A stretch of 64,000 nt of DNA from NCBI GenBank assembly GCA_020249265.1, contig JADCGA010000002.1, forward strand, positions 62,001-126,000, in the 5' to 3' direction. Both the position numbers and the translations under genes were made by a program. This DNA comes from Roseomonas sp. (GTDB taxonomy: Bacteria > Pseudomonadota > Alphaproteobacteria > Acetobacterales > Acetobacteraceae). Below, piece by piece: positions 54,709-63,387 of the stretch (position 1 is its first letter; every line of letters begins with the position of its first letter). Under the pieces are notes generated by a model. That model was not told the DNA's origin, ran no database searches, and worked only from the letters and a program-made list of their open reading frames with translations.

Positions 54709-55212
54709 TTAGTCTGCGGCGCGCGCCATTTCCTTACGCTTGCCCTGCATCACTTCCGCCGCGGCGGCGATGGCCTTCACGATATTATGGTAACCGGTGC
54801 AGCGGCACAAATTGCCTTCCAGCCCTTCGCGGATTTGCTGTTCCGTGATGCCATTCGGGTGCTTGTTCACCAGGTCAATCGCGCTCATCACCATGCCTGG
54901 CGTGCAGAAGCCGCATTGCAGCGCGTGGTATTCGCGGAAGGCTTCCTGCATCACATGTAGCGTGCCATCGGCGGCTGCGAGGCCTTCAATGGTGCTCACA
55001 TTCGCCCCATTGCACATCACCGCGAGCGTTGTGCAGGATTTCACGCTTTCGCCATTCACATGCACCACGCAGGCGCCGCATTGGCTGGTATCGCAGCCGA
55101 CATGTGTGCCGGTCATGCGCAGCTTTTCGCGCAGCAATTCCACCAAAAGCGTGCGGCCTTCAACTTCAGCGGTATGGGTTTGACCATTCACGGTCAGTGT
55201 CACCTGCGGCAT
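54709..55212 (-). CDS. Mo-hydroxylase [2Fe-2S] subunit (CoxS-like)
   Basis: From the ATG at 55212 the protein has 167 residues. The plant-type cluster ligands are Cys40, Cys45, Cys48 and Cys60 (CDTSQCGAC). The second cluster uses Cys100, Cys103, Cys136 and Cys138 (QCGFCTPGM and CRCTGY). It relays electrons from the Mo site to the FAD subunit. It is first in the operon. Two TGGGTxGAAACAC direct repeats lie 18-62 bases upstream and may be the control site. Confidence 0.96.
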   Translation of the reverse strand: MPQVTLTVNGQTHTAEVEGRTLLVELLREKLRMTGTHVGCDTSQCGACVVHVNGESVKSCTTLAVMCNGANVSTIEGLAAADGTLHVMQEAFREYHALQCGFCTPGMVMSAIDLVNKHPNGITEQQIREGLEGNLCRCTGYHNIVKAIAAAAEVMQGKRKEMARAAD

Positions 55213-55229
55213 AGCGCGTCTCCCAATCA

Positions 55230-55274
55230 GTGTTTCTACCCAGACTTGTTCGCCTGGGGGTGTTTCGACCCAAA
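55230..55274. promoter_or_regulatory. Direct repeats 30 bases apart upstream of the coxS-like gene
   Basis: GTGTTTCTACCCAG (55230-55243) and GTGTTTCGACCCAA (55260-55273) are imperfect direct repeats with a 30-base period, about three helical turns. Their position just upstream of the small-subunit start suits binding of a dimeric or cooperative regulator. Confidence 0.45.
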
Positions 55275-55320
55275 GCCTCACCCTTAAAATGGGGCTTCGT
55301 CAAGCTTTTCAATGTGAAAT

Positions 55321-55349
55321 CTTGCCCGGAGAAGTACCCTCCGGGCAAG
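55321..55349 (-). terminator. Terminator after the Opp operon
   Basis: CTTGCCCGGAG (55321-55331) and CTCCGGGCAAG (55339-55349) make a perfect 11-bp stem around a 7-base loop. Leftward it is followed by ATTTCA, a weak T-tract. It lies five bases after the ATPase stop. Confidence 0.65.
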
Positions 55350-55353
55350 GGGC

Positions 55354-56385
55354 TTAATGCTTGGCAATCAGCGCCGCGCCCTTGGCCCCGGCCAGAGGGT
55401 TTTCCGCCGCCGGGCGGTCATGCAAATGGCAGGCGGACCAATGCCCGGGCTCCGTCTGGCGGAGCGCCGGTTCATCCTGCCGGCAGCGGTCAAAGGCATA
55501 GGGGCAGCGGGTATGGAAGCGGCAGCCCTTGGGTGGGTTGATCGGGCTTGGCACATCGCCCTTCAGGATCACGCGTTCCCGCTGCGCGCCGGGTTCAGGC
55601 ACCGGCACGGCGGAAAGCAGCGCTTCCGTGTAAGGGTGCTTGGGTGCCGCAAATAATTCGCGCTTCGGCGCCACTTCCACGATCTTGCCAAGATACATGA
55701 CCGCCACGCGATGCGTCATGTGCTCCACAATCGCGAGATCATGGCTGATAAACAGCAGCGCGAGGCCCAGATCCTTCTGCAAATCCTGCAAAAGGTTCAC
55801 GATCTGCGCCTTGACCGAGACATCCAGCGCCGAGACCGCCTCATCGCAAATGATCAGGTCAGGTTCGGCGGCCAGTGCGCGGGCAATGCCGATGCGCTGG
55901 CGCTGCCCTCCCGAGAATTCATGCGGCCAGCGATTCACGGCATCACGCGGCAGGCGCACGCGGTCCATCAAATCGCCGACGCGCTTTTCCAGATCAGCGG
56001 CATCCTTGGCCAGGCCGAAATTGCGGATCGGCTCAGCCAGAATATCCCGCACCCGCATGCGCGGATTGAGCGAGGAATAGGGGTCCTGAAACACCACCTG
56101 CATGCGCCGCCGCAGTGGGCGCAGCGTGCTGGCCGGCATGTCATCAATGCGGGTGCCATCCAGCGTCACCTGGCCGCCGGTAATGTCGAACAGGCGCAGA
56201 ATGGCCTTGCCGACGGTGGATTTGCCGCAGCCCGATTCACCGACAAGCGAAAGCGTCTCCCCCTTGGCGATGGAAAAGGAAATGCCATCCACGGCATAGA
56301 CATAACCCGTTACACCGCCCAGGAAGCCGGCGCGAACGGGGAAGTGTTTCTTGAGGTCATTGACCTCGAGCAGAGGCGTGCTCAT
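55354..56385 (-). CDS. Oligopeptide ABC transporter ATPase (OppF/DppF-like)
   Basis: The ATG at 56385 overlaps the upstream ATPase stop as ATGA and gives 343 residues. Walker A is GESGCGKST, the signature is SGGQRQRIG and Walker B is [12 protein letters not shown]. After the core, the oligo_HPY extension shows [17 protein letters not shown], whose cysteines bind an iron-sulfur cluster in Opp/Dpp ATPases. It forms a heterodimer with the next gene's product to drive peptide or other nutrient uptake. Confidence 0.93.
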   Translation of the reverse strand: MSTPLLEVNDLKKHFPVRAGFLGGVTGYVYAVDGISFSIAKGETLSLVGESGCGKSTVGKAILRLFDITGGQVTLDGTRIDDMPASTLRPLRRRMQVVFQDPYSSLNPRMRVRDILAEPIRNFGLAKDAADLEKRVGDLMDRVRLPRDAVNRWPHEFSGGQRQRIGIARALAAEPDLIICDEAVSALDVSVKAQIVNLLQDLQKDLGLALLFISHDLAIVEHMTHRVAVMYLGKIVEVAPKRELFAAPKHPYTEALLSAVPVPEPGAQRERVILKGDVPSPINPPKGCRFHTRCPYAFDRCRQDEPALRQTEPGHWSACHLHDRPAAENPLAGAKGAALIAKH

Positions 56386-57371
56386 GCCGCGACGGCCTCC
56401 TTGAGCGCATAGTGACAGGCGACGATATGGCCGGGGGCTTTTTCTTCCAGGCCCGGCGCGACGCTTGTGCAAAGATCAGTGGCATAGGGGCAGCGGCTGG
56501 CAAAAACACAGCCTTGCAGCTTTTGCTTGAGGCTTGGCACCAGCCCCGGGATTTCCTGCAAGCGCGTTTCAGTTCCGTCAAGCGAAGACCCAAGCTTCGG
56601 CACCGACCCAAGCAAGCCTTGCGTGTAAGGATGACGCGGGTTGCGGAACAAAGGCCCAACCTTGGCTTCTTCCACCTTGCGCCCCGCATACATGACCACC
56701 ACGCGCTCAGCGACTTCCGCCACCACGCCAAGATCATGCGTGATCAGCACAATGGCGGCGCCAACGCGATGCTTTAGGTCACGCATCAGGTCCAAAATCT
56801 GCGCCTGAATGGTCACATCCAAGGCCGTGGTTGGTTCATCGGCGATCAGCAGCTTCGGGTTGCAGGCAAGCGCGATGGCAATCATCACGCGCTGGCGCAT
56901 GCCGCCTGAAAGCTGATGGGGGTATTCCTTCACGCGGCGTTCGGCTTCCGGAATGCCGACCAGCTTCAGCATATCAACCGCGCGGTCTTCCGCCTGCTGC
57001 GCTGACATCCCTTGGTGAAGGCGGAGCGTTTCCCCGATCTGCCGCCCCACCGTCAGCACTGGGTTCAGCGAGGTCATGGGTTCCTGGAAGATCATGCTGA
57101 TCTCATTGCCGCGAATGCTGCGCATTTCAGCTTCCGAGAGGTCCAGCAGATTCTTGCCATTGAAGCGGATGGCGCCGGCAATCTTGCCAGGCGGTTCCGG
57201 GATCAGGCGCAGGATGGACATGGCGGTGACGGATTTGCCGCAACCGCTTTCGCCCACAACGGCGAGCGTCTCCCCCGCTTCAACATGGAAGGAAACACCA
57301 TCCACCGCGCGATTAATGCCATCGGGCGTGCGGAAATGGGTTTGCAGATTTTCAACTTCGAGAATCGCCAT
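56382..57371 (-). CDS. Oligopeptide ABC transporter ATPase (OppD/DppD-like)
   Basis: This 329-residue ATPase has Walker [10 protein letters not shown], the signature LSGGMRQRV, Walker [13 protein letters not shown] and the H-loop [12 protein letters not shown]. The C-terminal oligo_HPY part has [14 protein letters not shown]. It is the partner of the OppF-like ATPase encoded next. It starts three bases after the OppC-like permease stop. Confidence 0.94.
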   Translation of the reverse strand: MAILEVENLQTHFRTPDGINRAVDGVSFHVEAGETLAVVGESGCGKSVTAMSILRLIPEPPGKIAGAIRFNGKNLLDLSEAEMRSIRGNEISMIFQEPMTSLNPVLTVGRQIGETLRLHQGMSAQQAEDRAVDMLKLVGIPEAERRVKEYPHQLSGGMRQRVMIAIALACNPKLLIADEPTTALDVTIQAQILDLMRDLKHRVGAAIVLITHDLGVVAEVAERVVVMYAGRKVEEAKVGPLFRNPRHPYTQGLLGSVPKLGSSLDGTETRLQEIPGLVPSLKQKLQGCVFASRCPYATDLCTSVAPGLEEKAPGHIVACHYALKEAVAA

Positions 57372-57374
57372 GGG

Positions 57375-58301
57375 TCAGATCCTCTTTGCCATGCGCGGGT
57401 CGAGGGCATCACGCAAACCATCGCCAAGCAGGTTCACCGCCAGCACGGTGATGGACAGGAAAATGGCCGGGAAGAACACGATATAGGGCTTCACCTGCCA
57501 CAGCGCGCGGCCTTCCGCCATGATATTACCCCAGGAGGGGATGATGGGTGGCGTGCCGGCACCAATAAAGGACAGGATGCTTTCCACGATCATCGCGGAC
57601 GCGCAGATATAGGTTGCCTGCACCGTGATGGGCGCCAGCGTATTCGGCAGAATATGGCGCCAAATGATCACGGGTGTGCTGGTACCCGCCGCCACCGCGG
57701 CATCCACATAAGGCTGCTCGCGCAGGGACAAAACGACGCCGCGCACCAGGCGAGAGACACGCGGGATTTCCGCAATGGTGATGGCGATAATAACGTTTTG
57801 CACCGAACCGCGTGTCAGCGCCATCAGCGCGATTGCCAGCAGAATGGGCGGGATGGACATCATGCCATCCATCACGCGCATGATGATGCTATCGGCCCAA
57901 CGGATGAAGCCGGAAATCATCCCAATCGTAAGACCAATGATGGAAGCGAGTACGGCGACCGAGAAGCCCACCAGCAAGGATACCCGCGCGCCATAAAGCA
58001 CCCGCGAATAGATATCGCGGCCCAGCATATCCGTGCCGAACCAATACATGGCCGATGGTTCACGTGTGCGCCGCGCGGGGGCAAGCGCGGTCGGGTCCGT
58101 GGTGAACAGGAATGGCGCGAAAATCGCGACCAGCACCATGAGCGTGACCAACGAACCGCCAATCGCGATGGCTGGGTGGCGACGCATATAGCCGAAAAAG
58201 CCTTTGCGCGGCTTAACCGGCGGCATGATGTCGGGCAGGGTCGGTGCAACGGCCACATTGGCCGCGGTGATGCCCTTGGGGTCGAGGATGGAAGCGGACA
58301 T
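57375..58301 (-). CDS. Oligopeptide ABC transporter permease (OppC/DppC-like)
   Basis: The 308-residue protein has an N-terminal cytoplasmic tail, one helix (about 45-65) and then five more. It carries YWFGTDMLGRDIYSRVLYGA, the DLxGRDxxSRxxxGAR hallmark of DppC permeases, and the EAA-like loop VDAAVAAGTSTPVIIWRHIL. Its start overlaps the OppB-like stop by one base (TGATG), so the two membrane subunits are coupled. Confidence 0.94.
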   Translation of the reverse strand: MSASILDPKGITAANVAVAPTLPDIMPPVKPRKGFFGYMRRHPAIAIGGSLVTLMVLVAIFAPFLFTTDPTALAPARRTREPSAMYWFGTDMLGRDIYSRVLYGARVSLLVGFSVAVLASIIGLTIGMISGFIRWADSIIMRVMDGMMSIPPILLAIALMALTRGSVQNVIIAITIAEIPRVSRLVRGVVLSLREQPYVDAAVAAGTSTPVIIWRHILPNTLAPITVQATYICASAMIVESILSFIGAGTPPIIPSWGNIMAEGRALWQVKPYIVFFPAIFLSITVLAVNLLGDGLRDALDPRMAKRI

Positions 58302-59242
58302 CAGTATCTGATCCTCGGGTCCAGAATGGTATAGAGCAGGTCAATCATGAGATTCACCAGCACATAGACAAAGGAAAACAGCAGCACGACGCCCTGAATG
58401 ACCGGGTAGTCGCGCCGCAGAATGGCATCCACCGTGAGGCGCCCAAGGCCCGGAATGGCAAAGACGCTTTCCGTCACCACCGCGCCACCAATCAGCAGCG
58501 CAATGCCAATCCCGATCACGGTAACGATCGGCACGGCGGCATTCTTCAGCGCATGCAGGAACAGGATATTGCGCTGCCCGGCACCCTTGGCACGGGCGGT
58601 GCGGATATAATCCTGTTGCAGTACTTCCAGCATGGTCGCACGCGTGATGCGCGCAATCAGCGCGATATAGACCGTGCCCAAAGCGATAGCCGGCAGGATC
58701 AGGTTCTGGAACCAGGGAAAGAAACCTTGCTTGATCGGCGTATAGCCCTGCACCGGCACCCAATCGAGTTCCAGTGCAAAGATAAAGGCCAGCACATAGC
58801 CCACCACAAAGACGGGCACGGAAAAGCCCAGCACCGCAAAGCCCATCACGGTGCGGTCAATCACCGTGCCCTGCTTCCAGGCGGCGATCACCCCCATGGG
58901 GATGGCCACCGAAACCGCCAGGATCAGCGTAATGATCATGAGCGATAGCGTTGGTTCAATACGCTGCTGGATCATGGTGGAAACGGGCAGATTGGTGAAA
59001 ATCGAAACGCCAAGATCACCCTGAAGAATACGCCAGACCCATTCCCCGAACCGGATCAAAAAGGGCCGGTCGAGGCCAAGGCTGGCGCGGATGCGTTCCA
59101 CATCTTCAGGCGTTGCCTGATCGCCCGCAATTACCGCCGCCGGATCACCGGGTGCGACATAAAGCAGACTGAAGACGAATAGCGCGACAAAGGCCATCAC
59201 CGGAATGGTGGCCAAGACGCGGCGGACGATATAGGCAAACAT
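58301..59242 (-). CDS. Oligopeptide ABC transporter permease (OppB/DppB-like)
   Basis: The 313-residue protein has about six helices, beginning IVRRVLATIPVMAFVALFVF. The EAA-like loop is IRTARAKGAGQRNILFLHAL, the normal DppB form. VFAIPGLGRLTVDAILRRDY follows, also typical. It pairs with the OppC-like permease. It starts 21 bases after the first binding-protein gene stop. Confidence 0.94.
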   Translation of the reverse strand: MFAYIVRRVLATIPVMAFVALFVFSLLYVAPGDPAAVIAGDQATPEDVERIRASLGLDRPFLIRFGEWVWRILQGDLGVSIFTNLPVSTMIQQRIEPTLSLMIITLILAVSVAIPMGVIAAWKQGTVIDRTVMGFAVLGFSVPVFVVGYVLAFIFALELDWVPVQGYTPIKQGFFPWFQNLILPAIALGTVYIALIARITRATMLEVLQQDYIRTARAKGAGQRNILFLHALKNAAVPIVTVIGIGIALLIGGAVVTESVFAIPGLGRLTVDAILRRDYPVIQGVVLLFSFVYVLVNLMIDLLYTILDPRIRY

Positions 59243-59263
59243 GATCCCGGCAATCTTTCTTGA

Positions 59264-60865
59264 TTAGGACTTATTCACGCCCCAGAAGAAGGGCAGCGGG
59301 CCACCGACAATGCCCGTAACATTGGCCCGCCACGCCTGATAGGTTTTGTAGAAACCAGTGGGCGCATAGGTCATGTGGGTCATGGCCGCGGCATTCATTT
59401 CCGCAACCGCGGCCTTTTCCGCCGCCAGATCAGGGGCGGCGAACCACTTGTCGCGCGCGGCTTCCACCGCATCATCCTTGGGCCAGCCGAACCAGGCGCC
59501 ATCGCCATGCGCGCGCAGCGCCAGATAGGCCGCCGGATTGATGCAATCCGCACCCGCATGCCAGGTGTGGAAGATATGCCAGCCGCCCTGACCGGGGGGC
59601 GATTTGGAAGCGCGGCGCTGACCAACCGTGCCCCAATCTGTCGCCACGAAATCCACATTCATGCCAATGGAACGCAGCAGCGCATTGGTGACTTCACCCA
59701 TGGCCTTGAGCGGCGCCTGATCCTGACCAACCAGCAGCGTAATGGGCTGGCCGTTATAGCCAGATTCACGCAGCAAGGCGCGGGCGGCTTCAACATTGCG
59801 CGGCCCCTTCAGGATATCGCCACCCGCTTCAGTATAAAGCGGCGTCCCAGGCGTGAAGAAGGAAGGCAGCGTCTGCCACAGCGCGCGATCATCACCGACC
59901 ACGGACCGCATATAGTCTTCCTGGTTCAGAACCATGGCAACCGCGCGGCGCGCGCGCACGTCATTGAACGGTGCGTGCAAATGGTTGAAGCGGAAGGACC
60001 CGATATTACCGAGCGGATCGGCGATATCCACGCGGATATTCCGATTGCGCCGCAAGGACGGAATCAAGTCGGTCAGCGGGGTTTCCCACCAATCAATTTC
60101 ATTGTTCATCAGCGCCGCCGAGGCCGTGGCCGGGTCTGGCATGATGATCCATTCAATGCGGTCCACGCCCATACGCTTGCCGCCCGCCAACCATGACGGA
60201 GGTTCATTGCGCGGGACATATTGTTCAAAACGGGTGAAGACAGCGCGGGCACCAGGGACCCATTCATTGCGCACAAAGCGCATCGGGCCGGAACCCACAA
60301 ATTCCGTGACCTGTTGGAAGGGATCGGTGCGTGCGATGCGCTCCGGCATCATGAAGGCCATCGGCGTGTTGTTCTTGCCAAGCGCCAGAAGCATCTTGGG
60401 GTAAGGCGCCTTCAGGCGCCAGCGGAAGGTGCGGTCATCCACCGCCACCAATTCTTCCTGAATGGCACGAATCATCTGGCCCATGCCATCACGCACCGCC
60501 CAGCGATTGAGGCTGGCGACGCAATCCGCCGCCGTGACCCGCGCGCCATCATGCCACATCAGGCCTTCACGCAGGCGGAAGGTCCAGACCTTGCCGTCTG
60601 AAGACACTTCTTCGCTTTCCACCATCTGGCGCTTGGCTTCCAGCTTGTCGTCAAAGCCGTAAAGCGTGTCCCACACCAAAGCGGCGGCATTGCGCACCAC
60701 ATATTGCGTGCCCCAGATGGGGTCGAAATTGGCTAAGTTGGCCTGCGGCACGAAGCGCAGCGTGCGTGCGGCGGCGCCCTGCGCCAGCGCCGGGGCGGCA
60801 AGCCCGCCCGTACCGGCCAGCGCGGCAACGCCTGCTGTTGCCTTGAGGAAGTCTCTACGATCCAT
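59264..60865 (-). CDS. Extracellular solute-binding protein family 5 (first)
   Basis: The 533-residue protein has a Tat-type leader (MDRRDFLKATAGVAALAGTG, cleaved near ALAQG) and the SBP_bac_5 fold: VWTFRLREGLMWHDGARVTA and NHLHAPFNDVRARRAVAMVL are typical. It binds peptides, opines, glutathione or similar. It is directly upstream of the permease and ATPase genes. A second, related binding protein gene stands upstream at 61085-62674. The two share framework motifs such as LTEPYTPG-like spacing (FFTPGTPLYTEAGG here, MFTPGTPLANDAGL there). Confidence 0.92.
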   Translation of the reverse strand: MDRRDFLKATAGVAALAGTGGLAAPALAQGAAARTLRFVPQANLANFDPIWGTQYVVRNAAALVWDTLYGFDDKLEAKRQMVESEEVSSDGKVWTFRLREGLMWHDGARVTAADCVASLNRWAVRDGMGQMIRAIQEELVAVDDRTFRWRLKAPYPKMLLALGKNNTPMAFMMPERIARTDPFQQVTEFVGSGPMRFVRNEWVPGARAVFTRFEQYVPRNEPPSWLAGGKRMGVDRIEWIIMPDPATASAALMNNEIDWWETPLTDLIPSLRRNRNIRVDIADPLGNIGSFRFNHLHAPFNDVRARRAVAMVLNQEDYMRSVVGDDRALWQTLPSFFTPGTPLYTEAGGDILKGPRNVEAARALLRESGYNGQPITLLVGQDQAPLKAMGEVTNALLRSIGMNVDFVATDWGTVGQRRASKSPPGQGGWHIFHTWHAGADCINPAAYLALRAHGDGAWFGWPKDDAVEAARDKWFAAPDLAAEKAAVAEMNAAAMTHMTYAPTGFYKTYQAWRANVTGIVGGPLPFFWGVNKS

Positions 60866-61084
60866 TGCCCGTCTCCCATGTCATGTTCGGGGCAGCCCAG
60901 TCTGCCCAGGTAAAAGTCACCCTGCCTCGCCAATTGGCAATGCAGAACACGTCGTCTCGCTTAGCCTGCTTTCCGTGCGGCGCAAATAGCCCCGCTCACG
61001 GCCCGGCATCCTCAGCTTCGCCATAACGGTGCATGGCCCATGCCAGCAATGGCTTGTGGGGGGGTAGCGCGCCCCCGCTGCCCT

Positions 61085-62674
61085 TCAGCCCCGCCTGATG
61101 CCCCAATAAAGCGCGAGCCCCGCCACGCGCCCGGTGAGGTTCGCGCGCAAGGCTGTCATGGATTTATAGGAACCCAGCGGAATATAGGGCAGTTCATCCA
61201 TCGCGACCGTTTGCATATCCCGCGCCAAGGCCTGCTGCGCGGCAAGGTCCGGCGCGTCAAACCAGGCATCGCGCAATTCCTCAAGCCGCGGCACATCCGG
61301 CCAGCCGAACCAGGCATTGCTGCCATTGCCACGCAGCGGGAAATGCGCCGCCGGATCGGCGAAATCGAAGGAGGAGAAGGAGGTGAACAGCATGGACCAG
61401 CCGCCACGTTCCACCGGCTCACGCGAGGTGCGGCGCTGCACCGTGGTGCCCCAATCGCTGAGTACAATGTCGGCATTGAAGCCAAGCCGGCGCACAAGAT
61501 CGGCGCCCACCTGCGTGAGTGCGGCCGGCACCAGAATATCGGTCGGGCCAATCAGGCGCATGGTCTGATTGGTATAGCCCGCTTCGCGCATCAGGGCCCG
61601 CGCGCGGTCTATGCTGCGCGGCCCCATCAGCGGCGCCAGCCCCGCATCATTGGCCAGCGGCGTGCCCGGCGTGAACATGCCAACGCCCGTGGTGTAAAGC
61701 GAAGCATCCGTGCCGACGGAGGCTTGCATGAAATCCTGCTGGCTGATCGCCGGCAGCAAAGCTTGGCGCAAAGCCTTGTTGTTGAAGGGCGCATGCGCAT
61801 GGTTGAAGCGCAAAATGCCGGTCAGCGGCAGCGGGTCAATCGCTTCGATCACCACTTGGCGGTTGCGGCGGAGCAATTGCTGCACTTCCGGTGGCGGCTG
61901 TTCATACCAATCAATCTCGCCGGTTTGCAAAGCCGCCGCCGCCGTCGCGGCATCCACAATGATATGCCATTCCACGCGATCAAAATGCGCGATTTTTGGC
62001 CCGGCGGTCAGGCTTGGGGTGCCGCTTTGCACGGGCACGTAATCGGCGAAGCGTTCATAGACAACCAGACTGCCGGAATTGAATTCATTGGCCTTGAAGC
62101 GGAAGGGGCCGCTGCCCACGGCTTCGCGCACCTGCTGGAAGGGATCGGTCTTGGCCAGACGCTCTGGCATGATGAAGGCCGGGCTATTGGAAACCTGCCC
62201 CAGCGCATGGAATAGCAGCGGGAAGGGTTTTTTCAGCCGGAAGCGGATGCGCATATCATCGACAACCAGAATATCATCCGTGACGGTCGCGAGCTTCTGG
62301 CCGAAGGGGTTGCGCCGCATCCAGCGTTGCAGGCTTGGCACCACATCCTGCGCGCGCACGGGCTCCCCATCATGGAATTTGAGCCCCGGGCGCAGCGTGA
62401 TGGTGACACTCCGCCCGCCATCATCGCTGCTATGGCCGGCTGCCATTTGCGGCTGCGGGCGGAATTGCGCATCCATGCCATAAAGCGAGTCAAACACCAT
62501 ATGGCCGAAATTGCGGGTGATATTCGCCGTGGTCCAAATCGGGTCGAGGCTGGTGAGGTTCGCCTGCGGCACCATTTTCAGTACGCGGTGCTGCGCTGGC
62601 TGGGCGATGGCGAAGGAAGGCAGCGCGGTTGCGGCTGCGCCGGCACTCAGTTTGAAAACATCCCGACGTTGCAT
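61085..62674 (-). CDS. Extracellular solute-binding protein family 5 (second)
   Basis: The 529-residue protein has a Tat-type leader (MQRRDVFKLSAGAAATALPS, cleaved near AIAQ). Its body shows VTITLRPGLKFHDGEPVRAQ, FNHAHAPFNNKALRQALLPA and the same overall plan as the first binding protein. It ends 219 bases upstream of the latter, so the importer may have two substrate receptors. The gap between them has no evident terminator. The substrate is not known. Confidence 0.91.
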   Translation of the reverse strand: MQRRDVFKLSAGAAATALPSFAIAQPAQHRVLKMVPQANLTSLDPIWTTANITRNFGHMVFDSLYGMDAQFRPQPQMAAGHSSDDGGRSVTITLRPGLKFHDGEPVRAQDVVPSLQRWMRRNPFGQKLATVTDDILVVDDMRIRFRLKKPFPLLFHALGQVSNSPAFIMPERLAKTDPFQQVREAVGSGPFRFKANEFNSGSLVVYERFADYVPVQSGTPSLTAGPKIAHFDRVEWHIIVDAATAAAALQTGEIDWYEQPPPEVQQLLRRNRQVVIEAIDPLPLTGILRFNHAHAPFNNKALRQALLPAISQQDFMQASVGTDASLYTTGVGMFTPGTPLANDAGLAPLMGPRSIDRARALMREAGYTNQTMRLIGPTDILVPAALTQVGADLVRRLGFNADIVLSDWGTTVQRRTSREPVERGGWSMLFTSFSSFDFADPAAHFPLRGNGSNAWFGWPDVPRLEELRDAWFDAPDLAAQQALARDMQTVAMDELPYIPLGSYKSMTALRANLTGRVAGLALYWGIRRG

Positions 62675-62898
62675 TTAAAGCCCCTTTGCGTGTTCCAGCT
62701 ATCAGACCCGCTTGCCCCGGCCTATGCAAGTGCGATTTGGCCTTAGCCCGGCTTATGACCAAAAACCAAAGTCGGTTCCTGGGCATAATCCATCCAGATT
62801 GCCTTGCTTTGCATCAGTTCGGCCAAAACCTCCTGCCCGGAGGGCAGCAAGTACCATGGCGGTTTGCGCCGCCCCGCTCTCCTGCGTTACAGGCGGGC

Positions 62899-63348
62899 AT
62901 GGCTATGCAAGGCATTCTCTCCCGCATCGAAAGCGCCCTAGGCACAGACCGCTTTCAACTGTTGTTGGAGTTTCTGCGTTTCGGTGTGGTCGGCACCATC
63001 GGCTTTGTGGTGGATACGGCGGTGCTCTATGCGGGCATCGCATTGGGGCTTGGGCTTTATGGCGGGCGCGCGGTGTCATACCTTTTGGCAGCGACCACAA
63101 CCTGGGCGCTCAATCGGCTATGGACCTTTCGCGGGCGCGGTGATGGCCCCGTGCATCAGCAATGGGCGCTGTTTCTGGTGGTGAACCTGATTGGCTTCGC
63201 CATGAATTACGGTACCTATGCCGCGCTGATCGCCTATGTGCCCATGGTGGGGGCGCATCCGGTGCTGGGCGTGGCCGCGGGGGCGATTGCCGGGATGTTC
63301 GGGAATTTCGTGCTGTCGCGCCAATTGGTGTTTCGCGCCAAGGGTTAG
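62899..63348 (+). CDS. GtrA-family membrane protein
   Basis: From the ATG at 62899 the protein has 149 residues; a second ATG two codons later is also possible, and a longer upstream frame lacks conservation. Four helices are evident, starting LEFLRFGVVGTIGFVVDTAV. LNRLWTFRGRG is the typical GtrA loop and GNFVLSRQLVF the typical end. GtrA proteins flip or hold polyprenyl-linked sugars during glycosylation of surface polymers. No glycosyltransferase gene is adjacent on this side. Confidence 0.9.
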   Translation: MAMQGILSRIESALGTDRFQLLLEFLRFGVVGTIGFVVDTAVLYAGIALGLGLYGGRAVSYLLAATTTWALNRLWTFRGRGDGPVHQQWALFLVVNLIGFAMNYGTYAALIAYVPMVGAHPVLGVAAGAIAGMFGNFVLSRQLVFRAKG

Positions 63349-63378
63349 GCGCGATGGGGTGATGTGCCCCACCGCGCC
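63348..63378. terminator. Probable bidirectional terminator
   Basis: GGCGCG-A-TGGGG and CCCCA-C-CGCGCC pair around TGATGTG, with one A-C mismatch (63348-63378). It lies between the convergent GtrA and binding-protein genes. T-tracts are weak on both sides, ATTTT on the plus side after a short gap. Confidence 0.5.
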
Positions 63379-63387
63379 ATGCAGATT

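Noticed and set aside
52240-55212. Annotation as aerobic carbon monoxide dehydrogenase
   Set aside because: The AYRGAGR loop lacks the copper-binding cysteine of form I enzymes, so CO oxidation is not supported.
57012-58334. A 440-residue plus-strand frame across the OppC-like and OppD-like genes
   Set aside because: It crosses two clear genes, is very His/Arg/Gly-rich and has no recognisable motif.
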